The notes under the pieces were generated by a model. That model did not search any database. It was not told the origin of the DNA and worked only from the letters and a program-made list of their open reading frames with translations. Positions 45,152 through 57,067 of a stretch of DNA of 64,000 nucleotides are shown piece after piece. Origin of the DNA: Hofstenia miamia (taxonomy: Eukaryota; Xenacoelomorpha; Acoela); contig SCFE01000061.1 in NCBI GenBank assembly GCA_004352715.1, forward strand, positions 912,270 through 976,269, given 5' to 3'. Position 1 is the first letter of the stretch. Every line of letters starts with the position of its first letter. A program made the translations under genes and the position numbers.

Positions 45152-46480
45152 CTATAAAAATTAATTTTGAGCGTAGGCCAATATATTGATATGATGTAAC
45201 AAACACTCCGTAAATGTAGAGTTTCATACAGTTATAATTGAAATAAAATATTGTTCTCTCCTTTCTAATACACAATCAAATATTTGACCAACAACTTTTC
45301 TAGTTAAATACGAACTCGCTTTTGCCAACAAAGCTATGATTTATAATTAGAGAGTGAAAAGTTCGATATCATACTAAACTTAGAATTGCCCAAAATGTAA
45401 ATGTAAAATTTTATGGTCCACTAAAATTGATAAAAGATTTATACAAATCATCTCGCGCATTTATTAAGAATACAATTAACACTTTAATTTGTTGCAAATT
45501 ACGTTTTTTAAAACACAATTCATCTCTTGAAAAATACATATTACGAATTTAAAAATCCGCTTTTAAAAATCCATTCAACAGTTTAAAATAATAAATATCT
45601 ACACGGAATGCCAAACTTAAAAATACAAATCAACAATTGCTGATTGATAATCTAATACACGTATATGGAAAATCCAAATAATATATTTTTGATAACCGCC
45701 TTGAATTTGTAATATATTTTTTCAAAATACCTGAAGTGGTGAAAATTTCTATTAAAGCGTATTGCTGTGGCTAAAGGTGATGAAAAGATTTAAAATTTTT
45801 CTTTGAAAATTTAAATTAACATTCAAGCATACATAAAGTTTTGAGGCTATGGAAGCATAAATATGTGAAAGATATCCCAACCCATTGAGGAGTGCAGTGC
45901 ACAAAATCAGAGATCATGAATTTAGGGCAAAAAACTCCCTTTCAGATTGAGCATAGCAGCATTAATCGATTTTGAGTTAAGGGTTTAAAGATGTGATATA
46001 CAATCACGAAAAAAATTCCAGGCAGTTTAAGGTATAACATGAATTGTCATTTCCATGTCAAAAAAGGAATTTTACAAAGTTCAATGGTTAATTAATAGCT
46101 TTGAGATTGTAGTAGATACTTTATTTTTAAGAATATATATACAAGTCGAACGGAAAATTTGGATTCAAAAAAGAAAAATGCATCTTTTTTTCGCAAAATG
46201 TTAAATTGATAACAAGTTGCGTGAATGTATTTAAGACATATGAGCTATAGACAGTGAGTAGATATCTATATGCCATGTATGTGAATGTAAACGCACAATG
46301 TATGCATACATAGGCATAAACTTACATGCCATTATATGGAATGTTATTAAAGTATTTTTCATTTAATGTTGTCAAAGAGAAATTTAGAGATTTTCTGTGT
46401 TATTACATTCTTACACATTAAAACTTACAATAAATTATACTTGTATTAAATACTCTTCTGCATCATGGGCATATCAAATG

Positions 46481-46487
<7 letters not shown>
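45152..46487. other. No recognised gene
   Basis: AT-rich, no repeat or coding family recognised. Confidence 0.5.

Positions 46488-46521
<34 letters not shown>
46488..46521. repeat. (TA)n microsatellite
   Basis: Abuts the 3' end of the minus-strand LINE that starts at about 46522. Confidence 0.95.
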
Positions 46522-46522
<1 letters not shown>

Positions 46523-49500
46523 GAATGACTTTATTTAGCCGCTGAAGGCATACACAACAAAAAATAAAAACAAGTCAAGTTTTACGGCAGCGAGGACAGT
46601 CACAGGAGATGAAATAGGAGCAGATGGAAGAGTAGGCAAAGTTGGAGAAGTGCTCAGCAAAGAGGAAAGACATCAAAGATTTCTTGAAGCCCAGCGGCGG
46701 GGAAAAGAAATTAATTGCTGCTGAAGGGTTGAGTCAAAATGTAATTAGCAGTAGTACAAGCACGATTGAAAAACGAGTGAAGGGTGCGATGTTTCTTGGA
46801 ACGACGAATGGAGAAAGTGACATCATCAGAGCGAGTAGAGCTGGATTTAGAGAAGTTAATGAAATCAAAGGGATCAAGATCTGATTTGCGAGTGAGCAGT
46901 GGATTGAACAAGAGGAGATTACATGCATGGAAATAGAGTGACAGCGGGAGAGTGGAGCATTTGAGAAGGGCGTCTTTGTAAGGCAAGGGAGAGATCCATT
47001 TGAAGGCACACTTCTAGAAACGTTCCATAAGGTGGAACAAGAAACGGGAAGACCACCAACAGGGAGAAGCATAGAGAAGAATGGTACAAGGAATGGACTT
47101 GAACAAAGAGAATTTCACAGCAGAAGTGGAATTAAAGCGATCATGGTGGAAGAGAGCAAAGAGTGAAGAATTAGCATTGCGGAGACGTAAGGATACATGA
47201 CCAGACCAATTTAAGTTATCAGCAAGTTGAACTCCAAGATGAGTATGATGAGGGTAAAAGTTCACAGGAAGAGGGAGACTGGGCTAAAATCAAGATAGTT
47301 AACAGAAGACCAAGTAGACAAAAGCTCAAGATCAGAGGTAATATTGGAGGAAAAAGAACTACCAAAGTTGAAAATCGCAGTGTCATCGACGTACTGTAGA
47401 TAGGATGAGTTGAGGACAGATTGTGGGAGGCCGTTGATAGCAACAAGGAAAAAGAGAACAGCAAACACGGAACCTTGCGGAGTACCACTAGGGACAAAAG
47501 CAGGGGAAGAAATAGACGAGTTGATTTGGAAACATTGACGATGATTGGACAGGCAAGACTGAAAGAGTTCAATGAAATTTGTCAAGAAGGATAGAATGAA
47601 GGAGCCGATCAAAAGCTTTAGAAATGTCAAGGAAGATAATGCAACCAGGATCATCACGATCAGAGGGGAAATAGCAGTTTTCAATCAAAGTGAGCAAGTG
47701 ATGGTAGAACAACCCGGAAAGTTACCATGCTGAGAAGCGGAGATAAGTTGACGAATTTTAGGGAACACATAATGAAAGACAAGACGCTCAAAGATCATTG
47801 ATAGCCGAGAAAGAATAACTATTAGACGATAAGCAGAGACTTGAGAGGAGGGAAGCTGATTGGATCTTAATAGTGAAGAGATCCAAGATGTTTTCCAGCA
47901 AGGCGGAAACGCTTAGAGGAGCAAATGTAGAAGAAGAGATGCTTTAAATGGATGGAAAGAGTTGATGAAGTTTCATGGATAACAAAGGATGGGACGCCAT
48001 CGGGATAGCAAGGACCAGGCAACTTGCAGGACTTAAGCATGAGGGAAATATCATGGGCGTTGAAGACGATTTCGGGCAAATCAGCAGGAGAACCATTACA
48101 GAGTAAGACAGGATCAGAAAAATTCGAGGAGAAATAGGCATTGAAGAGATCAGCTTTCTCCAGATCCAAGTGAGCAGAGAAGAGAGTTTCAAAGAATTGG
48201 AAGGACTGTAACGGCGTTTGAAAGATTCGAGTTTATTCAAAGAGTGTACATTAAGGGATGAGAAATAGAAAGGGAGAGAAATACGCTTATTCCGATGACG
48301 AAGAACAAACGATGAAATAACTTGGTGAAGGAAAGTGTACCAGTCATCAGCAAAGAGTCATTAAAAATGGGGAAGGAAGGAGAGCAGCATTTGGAGATAC
48401 AAAGTCACTGTTAGATCGAGCATATTGAGGAGTGGCAGGACAAGCAGATGGGGTAATAGAATTGACAGACAGGCTGAAGTGAACAAATGAGTGATCAGAC
48501 AGTTCGATCGGAACAGGGATCACAGAGGTGTCAAAAATTCGATCAGGGTGAGAGCACAAAACCAAGACAAGGAGGGAGGCGCAGGAAGTAGGAGAAAATA
48601 CCAGTTGTTCAAGAGACGAGAGTAGGAAGCAAAAAGATCAAGAACAGCGAATTTATAAGCGTCATTAGAGTCAAGTGCATTCCAACAAACATTAGGGAGG
48701 TTGAAGTCACCATAGATGAGAAGATGAGGAGGAGTGCGAAATCCAAGTTGACGAGAGAGAGAGAGTGACTGATCATGAAATTACTCAAGCATGGATGAAA
48801 AATCAGCAAGGGGAATACAAAAAGGACTGTTGGAAAGAGGGTTGTAAACATAGAGAAAAGAAACAATGTGATCACTGAGAACAACAGCACAACCGCAAAA
48901 GAAATCAAAGGAAAAAGACTCAAAGGAGAGTGGGTGGATGTCAAGGTTAGGGTGTTTGAGAGGCAATCAGAACACCACCATGACAACCACTAGAGCGATC
49001 CATGCGGCAGAGAACTTTAAGTGCGGAGGAAAAACAACACTGTCAGCAAGAGAAGGATCAAGCCAGGTTTCAGTAATGAAAATGAAGTCAACAGGAGACT
49101 GTAAGAAGTAGGTGTAAAAAGTGAGACGACGGTTTAATGAGACAAGACTGCGAGCATTGGCGAGCATAAAAGAGAAACCCGAGATGTGATTAGGAGTAAG
49201 ATCCAAGCTAGGAGATGCAGGTAGTCAATGACGACCACAAGCATCACGGCAGTGGGGACGAAGGCCAAAGCATTTGCGCTCAGCATCGGAGAGACTGTAG
49301 TATCAGATCAAGAGGCCGTCTGACCACACTTCAGGATCCATGAGAGCAAGAAGAGACTGCTGATTACAGACAATGTGAAAGGAGGCGAAAAGAGAATCCG
49401 TATGTGGTGGAATGGGAAGGACGTCATCGAATTGGAGAGAGGAGCAATGGAGGTGATTAGCAACATCAGAAGCAGAAACAGAATTAGCAAAACGGCCGAT

Positions 49501-49680
49501 ATAGATAGATGTGAGCTTTACGAGGAGGACGAGGAAGAGAACTAATCGGAACAACAGGCAGATTACAGGAAGAACTAGTGCCAAGGAAGTGACGAGAGCG
49601 ATTATTGCGGTGAGTAGGCGGTGGACCAGACTGTTCAGGGGCAAGTGACGGCACAGGAGAGGGAGCAGCAGCGGGAAATA
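46522..49680 (-). mobile_element. Degenerate LINE (Jockey/CR1 group), ORF1 end + ORF2
   Basis: Minus-strand non-LTR retrotransposon, GC-richer than surroundings. The 3' end has CTAAATAAAGTCATTC. ORF1 C-terminus at about 49500-49303 reads LFASFHIVCNQQSLLALMDP then WSDGLLI, as in LINE ORF1 proteins. Endonuclease pieces: 49206-48967 (MLANARSLVSLNRRL, FIFITETWLDPS), 48966-48609 (GDFN-type region broken), 48565-48347 (ELSDHSFVHF). Reverse transcriptase: 47684-47262 (SGTPQGSVFAVLFF, YVDDTAIF). Post-RT: 47265-47014 (HLGVQLADNLNWSGHV). Many frame shifts; inactive. The 5' end enters the gap at 49689. Confidence 0.85.
47262..47684 (-). pseudogene. Reverse transcriptase core of the 46.5-49.7 kb LINE
   Basis: 140-codon open piece with PSGTPQGSVFAVLFFLVAIN and SYLQYVDDTAIFNF, the catalytic Asp pair intact. 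The preceding DLSKAFD-type block (FLKLLIGSF in another frame) is broken, so no enzyme can be made. Confidence 0.85.
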
Positions 49681-49688
49681 TATATATA

Positions 49689-49909
49689 NNNNNNNNNNNN
49701 NNNNNNNNNNNNNNNNNNNNNNNNNNNNNNNNNNNNNNNNNNNNNNNNNNNNNNNNNNNNNNNNNNNNNNNNNNNNNNNNNNNNNNNNNNNNNNNNNNNN
49801 NNNNNNNNNNNNNNNNNNNNNNNNNNNNNNNNNNNNNNNNNNNNNNNNNNNNNNNNNNNNNNNNNNNNNNNNNNNNNNNNNNNNNNNNNNNNNNNNNNNN
49901 NNNNNNNNN
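49689..49909. other. Assembly gap (221 N) inside TA array
   Basis: Bordered by (TA)n on both sides; two unrelated LINEs of opposite strand meet here. Confidence 0.99.
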
Positions 49910-49941
<32 letters not shown>

Positions 49942-49944
<3 letters not shown>

Positions 49945-50410
49945 CCCACAAGGCTCTGTATTTGGTCCAGTTCTTTTCACCATGTATATATCCGTGTAAA
50001 CAACACTCCCCATTAAATATCCTGAAGTATTTCACCTACAATTTGCGGATGATCTTCAAATTATAATCACTGCAATATCCCCACAAATATGCTACGCTAT
50101 TTTAAATTGCTCCATGTCAGGAGTTGGTTCATTTGTAATGGATTATCATTCAATGACGATAAGATGGAATTTGTTTGGAACTAATTCAGCAATATGAGCC
50201 GCACTCCACACGCTTCTCTAGCACTCGGCTGGAGACGAATCACCTTGATTGTGTTACAATTGGTGGCAATGAGTTCTCCCACTTTGATCAGTGTCTTCAC
50301 ATAAAATTAAACACATACCTTTTTGAGACCTAAACTTGTGTTTTTTACATTTTTTGTATAGTTTTAGTCAGCGCACTGTAGAGCAGTGCTTTCGCAAATA
50401 TACCTATGCA
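49942..50410 (+). pseudogene. 3' fragment of the 18.7-21.5 kb LINE family
   Basis: Starts in the reverse transcriptase at CCACAAGGCTCTGTATTTGG (PQGSVFGPVLFTMY) and follows 20846-21485 closely, including FHLQFADD, through to GTGCTTTCGCAAATATACC. Internal deletions near 50180-50290. Confidence 0.85.
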
Positions 50411-51540
50411 CATAAGAAGCATTTAGAAATCTACAAAAACTTTGGAAGGTTTCGAAGTCAATTTGGTATTCAATTCCAGATGAGTTCATTAGGAATAATT
50501 ATTTTTCATATTCGAGAAAGCCTCAAGTTTTTTTAAAACAAACACAAAGCATTAAGCAGGTTAACCTGTGCTCATTTAATTTGTCATTTTTTACAGCCAG
50601 TTATTTACATTTCTTTAATCGGCTCCACCTATTATTTTAAAAAGTCTATCTATGGCTAATATTTATCAAAACAAAATATCAGTTTTTAAGTTCCAAAACA
50701 GTTCTTATTGTATTAATAGACGTTTTATGTTATGGAATCTTAAGAAAAAAATATACTCTACTGAGAGGAAAAAACGATAATAAATACAATAAAACACAAA
50801 AAATTTACTCTACATCAGGAAAACACAAAATTGATTTAAAAAAATTGAAATAGCGATATTTTGTATCTGCAGAATTTTACAAAACCTTGTAACACTTGCA
50901 GTTCTAAAGATGTAAAACGATACAGAAATAAAGCCCTGGCATTAAATATTTAGTATTAAAATATATAAACCACATCAATGAATCTTAAAAATTGTTGATT
51001 GTTAGAAGTTCTAATTTAGAACTAAAATTGCAAACTCTCTATTCGATACGCTATTTTGCAAATTAATAATTTTATCAAAACATAAATGTCAATTTATATT
51101 TTATTGAAATCAAAACAATAAATTTTGAAAGTCATTTTGCACATTAATGTATTAGAAAAATGACTAAATGGAAGGATATTCAGATAAATAGAAAAATAAT
51201 TTTGCTGTTCAGGTGTTGCTAGATTAGCAATAAAACCAAATAAAACTATAAACCTTTCCAAACTTGAACAAAATTACATGCATTTAGACATGCATAATGC
51301 TCTCATAGTGTAAACATACAGTACTTCTACTCATATTTTATGTCTATATTGTTTGATTGATATTCTTAATTATATTTTGATAAACACTTATTAATACACA
51401 AAGGTTGTTCAGTTCTCAGAATATTAAAAAATTATCAAAACTAGAATTAGAAATCTCACAAGAAAAGTGACTAATAGTTGAAATTCAATTATATGGTATC
51501 CCTTGATATTATAATAAAAAATCACTAATTTTATATTTCA
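50411..51540. other. No recognised gene
   Basis: AT-rich spacer between LINE fragments. Confidence 0.5.
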
Positions 51541-51960
51541 GCTTCTTCAACAATTATAAAAGTATTGCCAATTTCCCTGTACCTCAAGATTTTGGATCTC
51601 ACATTTCTGAACAAACTACTTCTTGACACCTATGATTTCGATTTTTCCAACTTCCTCAAATTCTCTAATCCTACATATTATTCTCATTCTTCCTCTTATG
51701 TCTTGTTTCAACTGCCTCACATTAATAAAGCTATTTGTTCTCACAATTATTTCTTCTGCATAATCCCTCTTGCTAACTTTATTACCTCCAATCTGGAAAT
51801 TGATCTCTGGTCTAACCCTCATATTTTCAAAAGTCAGCTCCTCTCTTTCCTTCTTTCTTCCATATCTCAACATGGTCTTCATTATAAATGTGATCTTTTC
51901 CCTTTCTGTACCTGTTCCTCCTGCCACTAATTTGCTTCATTCATTTTTTCTCTCTGTGTA
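51541..51960 (+). pseudogene. LINE ORF2 C-terminal fragment
   Basis: Plus strand 51565-51930 reads KFSNPTYYSHSSSYVLFQLP, SHNYFFCIIPLANFITSNLE and ends CDLFPFCTCSSCH before a stop. The Cys-rich end (C-x5-C-x-C-x2-C) and the IPLWN-like block are typical of LINE ORF2 tails. Severely 5'-truncated. Confidence 0.5.
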
Positions 51961-52081
51961 AATTTATTTAATTCATTTTATTTGTATACACCAGTTTGTG
52001 GTAGAATACATTATTATTATCCTTACTTCTCACAGCTTCATGCTGGTATTCCTCTCAGCTCAGGGAACTCACCAGTTCCCA

Positions 52082-52767
52082 NNNNNNNNNNNNNNNNNNN
52101 NNNNNNNNNNNNNNNNNNNNNNNNNNNNNNNNNNNNNNNNNNNNNNNNNNNNNNNNNNNNNNNNNNNNNNNNNNNNNNNNNNNNNNNNNNNNNNNNNNNN
52201 NNNNNNNNNNNNNNNNNNNNNNNNNNNNNNNNNNNNNNNNNNNNNNNNNNNNNNNNNNNNNNNNNNNNNNNNNNNNNNNNNNNNNNNNNNNNNNNNNNNN
52301 NNNNNNNNNNNNNNNNNNNNNNNNNNNNNNNNNNNNNNNNNNNNNNNNNNNNNNNNNNNNNNNNNNNNNNNNNNNNNNNNNNNNNNNNNNNNNNNNNNNN
52401 NNNNNNNNNNNNNNNNNNNNNNNNNNNNNNNNNNNNNNNNNNNNNNNNNNNNNNNNNNNNNNNNNNNNNNNNNNNNNNNNNNNNNNNNNNNNNNNNNNNN
52501 NNNNNNNNNNNNNNNNNNNNNNNNNNNNNNNNNNNNNNNNNNNNNNNNNNNNNNNNNNNNNNNNNNNNNNNNNNNNNNNNNNNNNNNNNNNNNNNNNNNN
52601 NNNNNNNNNNNNNNNNNNNNNNNNNNNNNNNNNNNNNNNNNNNNNNNNNNNNNNNNNNNNNNNNNNNNNNNNNNNNNNNNNNNNNNNNNNNNNNNNNNNN
52701 NNNNNNNNNNNNNNNNNNNNNNNNNNNNNNNNNNNNNNNNNNNNNNNNNNNNNNNNNNNNNNNNNNN
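52082..52767. other. Assembly gap (686 N)
   Basis: N run between a LINE tail and the GC-rich cassette. Confidence 0.99.
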
Positions 52768-53404
52768 TACCAGTCAACGGACTGAAGAGTGGGTGGCAAC
52801 AGATCAGCTCTGGCACTTCCCCTAGAAGTACGCTGCTGGCTTAATCATGCTTGTCCTCTGGCGACCCCTGGCATGCAGAGTGCTGATCTGTGTTGAGTCT
52901 GATCAGCAGAGAGTGAAGCCGAAGGCCGAGCTTTATGAGAGGGTTGCCCCTCTCTGCAGCTTTCACCAACCAAGGCTACTAACTGAGGTAACTTGTAAGC
53001 ACCTGCTGTCTGCCTGTTATAGAGATCCTGATTATTTTGGAGATATTTGATACACTTGAGTGCAAAGCACCAAGTGACATCCTAAAATCTCCGTATCTTA
53101 GAATGTTGGATCATAACTAAAACCCTAGGCTTATCTAGAGGCCAGAGACAGAGGAAATTCCTCTGTATAACTGCCCTCATAGACTCACTCTACGGCTCTG
53201 GGCATAGACGTCACCGTCTGCTCCACAGAACAGACAGTCTCACATTATCATCACTGCCCCCACATGTGCAAAGCACACATGGTTGCACCTTCTTATACCC
53301 TATTGTTTAATGTCCACTCTAGGTTCAGGACTCCTCAAAGCGATGCGCCCATCAAGTATTGGCTCAGCGTCTCTGCTTCTCCAGGAACCACCACAAGGAG
53401 GTTA

Positions 53405-53608
53405 NNNNNNNNNNNNNNNNNNNNNNNNNNNNNNNNNNNNNNNNNNNNNNNNNNNNNNNNNNNNNNNNNNNNNNNNNNNNNNNNNNNNNNNNNNNNNNNN
53501 NNNNNNNNNNNNNNNNNNNNNNNNNNNNNNNNNNNNNNNNNNNNNNNNNNNNNNNNNNNNNNNNNNNNNNNNNNNNNNNNNNNNNNNNNNNNNNNNNNNN
53601 NNNNNNNN
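53405..53608. other. Assembly gap (204 N) with duplicated flanks
   Basis: 53375-53404 and 53609-53638 are identical 30-mers (GCTTCTCCAGGAACCACCAC then AAGGAGGTTA). Confidence 0.97.
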
Positions 53609-53635
53609 GCTTCTCCAGGAACCACCACAAGGAGG

Positions 53636-54151
53636 TTACTCTCTAGGACGATTCAGGCATAGCCCTTTTGGTTCCCAGTGTACCATTCTTCCCACCTTGT
53701 CATGCCTGAACTTATACTCATTCTGTGCCAACTTCTCACACCCTGCTATCAGATGATCTACTGTCTCCGCCTCTTTCTTACATAGCCTACACTTATCACT
53801 TACTTCTACTCTTCTGTCTATATGCTTCTTCACCCAGTTTGTTCTTATTGCTTGCTCCTGTGCTGCCATTATCAGTGCTTCTGTTTCTCTCTTCAGTCCT
53901 GCCTTCTTTAACCACTTGTTGCTCTCTTCTCTATCACACTTTTCTGTGTTCCTCCAGTATTCTCCATGCATTGCCTTCTGCCTATACCTTGTTTGTCTCT
54001 CTGATTCCATCCTACTCTGGTATATCTTCTGTCCTTCACTCTCAGTTCTTATCTTCTTTAACTCCTTAGTGACCTCTAGTAGGGACCCCTTAGGTTGCTC
54101 TTCTACATATTCCTTTAGCCCTAGTGCTTCTGCTTCTACAGTCTCCTCCAC
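53636..54151 (-). pseudogene. LINE polyprotein C-terminal region with zinc knuckle
   Basis: Open for 171 codons but starts inside the parent ORF. Contains GEYWRNTEKCDREESNKWLK, LKRETEALIMAAQEQAIRTN and CRLCKKEAETVDHLIAGC, a C-x2-C-x7-H-x4-C knuckle, then CEKLAQNEYKFRHDKVGRMV. This block follows the reverse transcriptase in R2/NeSL-like LINEs common in invertebrates. Further upstream (54151-54290) WRCRQAV/VDRLYKAR-type sequence continues it in a shifted frame. The end is altered near the gap. Confidence 0.75.
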
Positions 54152-54326
54152 ACTTAGCAGCCCTTTCCCTCCCTTATGCCTAGCCTTGTACAGCCTATCT
54201 ACATCTCCATTGAGGTTGAATGCTCTCTCTGCTGCTAGTATCTTCCTTGTCTCCCTAATTCCCTCAGTTCATTCTTGTTCCACCTAACTATTCCTTCTGA
54301 ATATCTTACCACTGGTATTGCCCACG

Positions 54327-54354
54327 TATTATTATTATTATTATTATTATTATT
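54327..54354. repeat. (ATT)n microsatellite
   Basis: About nine ATT units next to the LINE's upstream edge. Confidence 0.95.
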
Positions 54355-56960
54355 AAATATGATAATGAATATCTTTTAGTAACATTTCTTGTCCAAATTG
54401 TTTCAAATGTGTTAGAAGTGAAGCTTAAAATATCACACTTAAGAAAGTCTGCTGTTAATTCACAAAGCATTTTGACATTAATATTGACTAGCAAAAGTCT
54501 GTGTTAAACCAATATGATATTGCAAAGTGAACTCCCTTAAATATATGAGAATAATGAAAAAAATAACCTGCAAAATTTTTTAAATCAAATAATCTCATTA
54601 CATAACAGCAAAGTGAACTTATGAAATATTGATATCAGTAGAAGTAGTGTCTATAATTGTATCACACCTGGAGTTTTCATGTTGAGATATGGATGAGATT
54701 CCCAAAAAGTTGAAGCACACCTGGCACATTAATTAATCTCCCATTGATATTTTGAACATTTGATAGAACTTGCTCCAAGTTGATCCATCTTCAGTATTCA
54801 TGATTATCTACTTCTATTACTTTATTAATGTTATCAGGAAATTGATCACACACTCTTGTTGGCACATTAGCTTGCATAAAAAAAGGAAGTTTCATGCTTA
54901 TCATTTTCAGAATTTTGTAAACAAAGCTACATAGTATATAAGGAATGCATTTAATAATTATGTGTATTTTGGTGTAATGATTGTCACTTCTACAAATAAA
55001 GAATTAGTGGTGTCCAAATTTCAGGACTAAGTCAAATTTGAAATTACATTTTTTTCAATTTATAGACAACTGCTTAGCTCACTAATGGCATCAGTGGTCT
55101 CAAATACCACATGTTTTCCAAAAACAGTCCATGGATTATGGCCAATATTCAATTATGAATTTCAATTTACAACAGGGCATAATTTGGTTGAGTTAAAGGC
55201 ACAGTTGGAAGTATGTATTGTAGAGTCACTCAGGGTCTTATTTTTATTATTTTCAGCACTCTGGAATAGTGTTATGTCTTTTTGACATTCTGATTCTTTT
55301 GATTCACTGCTACTTTATTTGTATCAATTTCTTTTAATCAATTTTGGAATTTCGAGTGTAGTTAATTCAATAGTGTTAGTTTTTGTCCCTTTGATTTAAA
55401 TTACATTTAACTTTGCAAGGGAAACTGTGCTTGGAAATTGTAAACAAGTCAGGTAATAAATTACAGATTTTTATAATAAATATCTGAGTCAATGTAGCAA
55501 AGCACACAATAAATTTGGCTTCCTTCTATTGCATTTGAACTTTGCAATTATTTATTTATTAACCCCTTTAGATTTTGTCAATCAAAGATTTTGTTAATGA
55601 TAACTGTTGTTTAAGATATAGCAACAATTTGGGAGGAAACTGCACCAGGTCTAGGGTGACAAATAGCTCTTTAATGGTGACAGCCCAAATCGTGGCAGCT
55701 TTAGGTTATGGTTATGTGTAGGGAATAACATCTTTCATTTGATCCATTTGTACATGCACTTAATTTAACACCTTGCAAAAACATTATGCCATTGGTGAAC
55801 ATGAATGCACAGCAACTATGTGCAATTTATTATTTAATTTCATGAGCTGAGATAAGAGAACTCTGAGATAAATTGTTTATTGAGCTAGAATTTAATACTT
55901 GAGACATGCAATTAGCACATTGGGGAGTAAGGATGGCTTCAAAAATTAGGCTTCAGCATGATGCCATGTGAGTTGGTAACTGCTGGAGTTCTTTTTGGAA
56001 TGGAATTTCTTTATTTGTTAGGAAAAATCAGTGAACCACCAATGCAACTGTTCTGTTGGAATGTGGTTGCTCTCTGCTATGATAGACTTTCCAAACTTCA
56101 ATCACCCAGGACCACTAGAGTAGCCAGAGCTCCCCATGATTCTACAGTATAGCTTATTATATGAAAAATGGAAAACCTAAAAAACCATTGAATTCATTAT
56201 GTAGTGCTCATAATAACAAGAAATGGCATACTAATATTAATAACATTAGTAGATAGCAAATAAAATTTGTCAGCTTGAATGTTCAAATTAGCAAATTTTT
56301 AGTCTCTCAAATTATTATTAGCAGTTGTTATTAAACACCTTCTTTACCTTCTTGAATTTTTAAATGTTTACTCCTAAGTTAGTTAGAAGAATAGTTTGGC
56401 TGTTTATTAAATGTTTATGATTATCTTACACAAAACTATTTTTGATTAAACAAGTAATTATAGTTTTACTAAACTGTTTCAAATGATTCTCACAGTAAAA
56501 ATTCATTGCTTAGTGCATTTAAAAAAAATTTTAAATATGGAAGCATCTCTGGTCAAGAAACCACATATTTTTATACATTTCTAAATAAATTAGATAAAAG
56601 CAACTCCAGTAGGGTTAGGCTAATTTATAAAATATTGGTATTGTAAAGCATAATAAAATTAATTCATTTATTGATAACAAACAAATGAAAGGTTAAACAA
56701 GTACAATAACATATAATTAAACATTAATGAAGTAAATGTGATTTGAGATAACTCTCAGATGATGGGGTCATTACTTGACCTACAATTAGTATTATGGTCA
56801 CTAGGAATGATGTGGCTTAGCTCTAAACTTGTCTACATTGTTTCAAATATAAAAACAACTCTGCTTAGATTTCATCTTTTGTCTTTGTTGATAAGTTGTC
56901 TCACAAAAATGGCTGCTATGAGAAAAAGAAGTACTAAAAAATTTAGAACCCCATCACACT
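54355..56960. other. AT-rich DNA, no recognised gene
   Basis: Short frames only, e.g. 55085-55285 and 55958-56152 on the plus strand, without family features. Confidence 0.5.
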
Positions 56961-57067
56961 GAGTGATAGGGAGAGAAATTGCTCTAACCAATAGAAATTA
57001 AGAACGTCATTACCTAGCAACCTTCCCATTACTTGGACGATAGGACGTGCTTTTTTACAGTGTAAGT
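56961..57067 (+). promoter_or_regulatory. Promoter-like cluster: CCAAT, CRE-like, X-box-like, then donor
   Basis: Within about 90 bp: CCAAT (56980), ACGTCA (57003), ATTACCTAGCAAC (57009, RFX X-box-like), GGACGTGC, then CAGT/GTAAGT (57062). This would suit a TATA-less promoter and short first exon on the plus strand. No downstream coding exon was identified. Confidence 0.3.

Larger units (their letters stand above)
52768..54290 (-). mobile_element. LINE with CCHC-knuckle tail (R2/NeSL-like), 3' fragment
   Basis: GC-rich segment with a 171-codon minus-strand ORF (53636-54151) and lower-coordinate noncoding DNA that includes the repeat cassette shared with 39457-39651. Interrupted by a 204-N gap at 53405. 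Clade is uncertain. Confidence 0.6.

Noticed and set aside
53725-54287. Plus-strand Leu/Ser-rich frames as a membrane protein
   Set aside because: Antisense of the LINE zinc-knuckle region, whose minus-strand product has clear family motifs.
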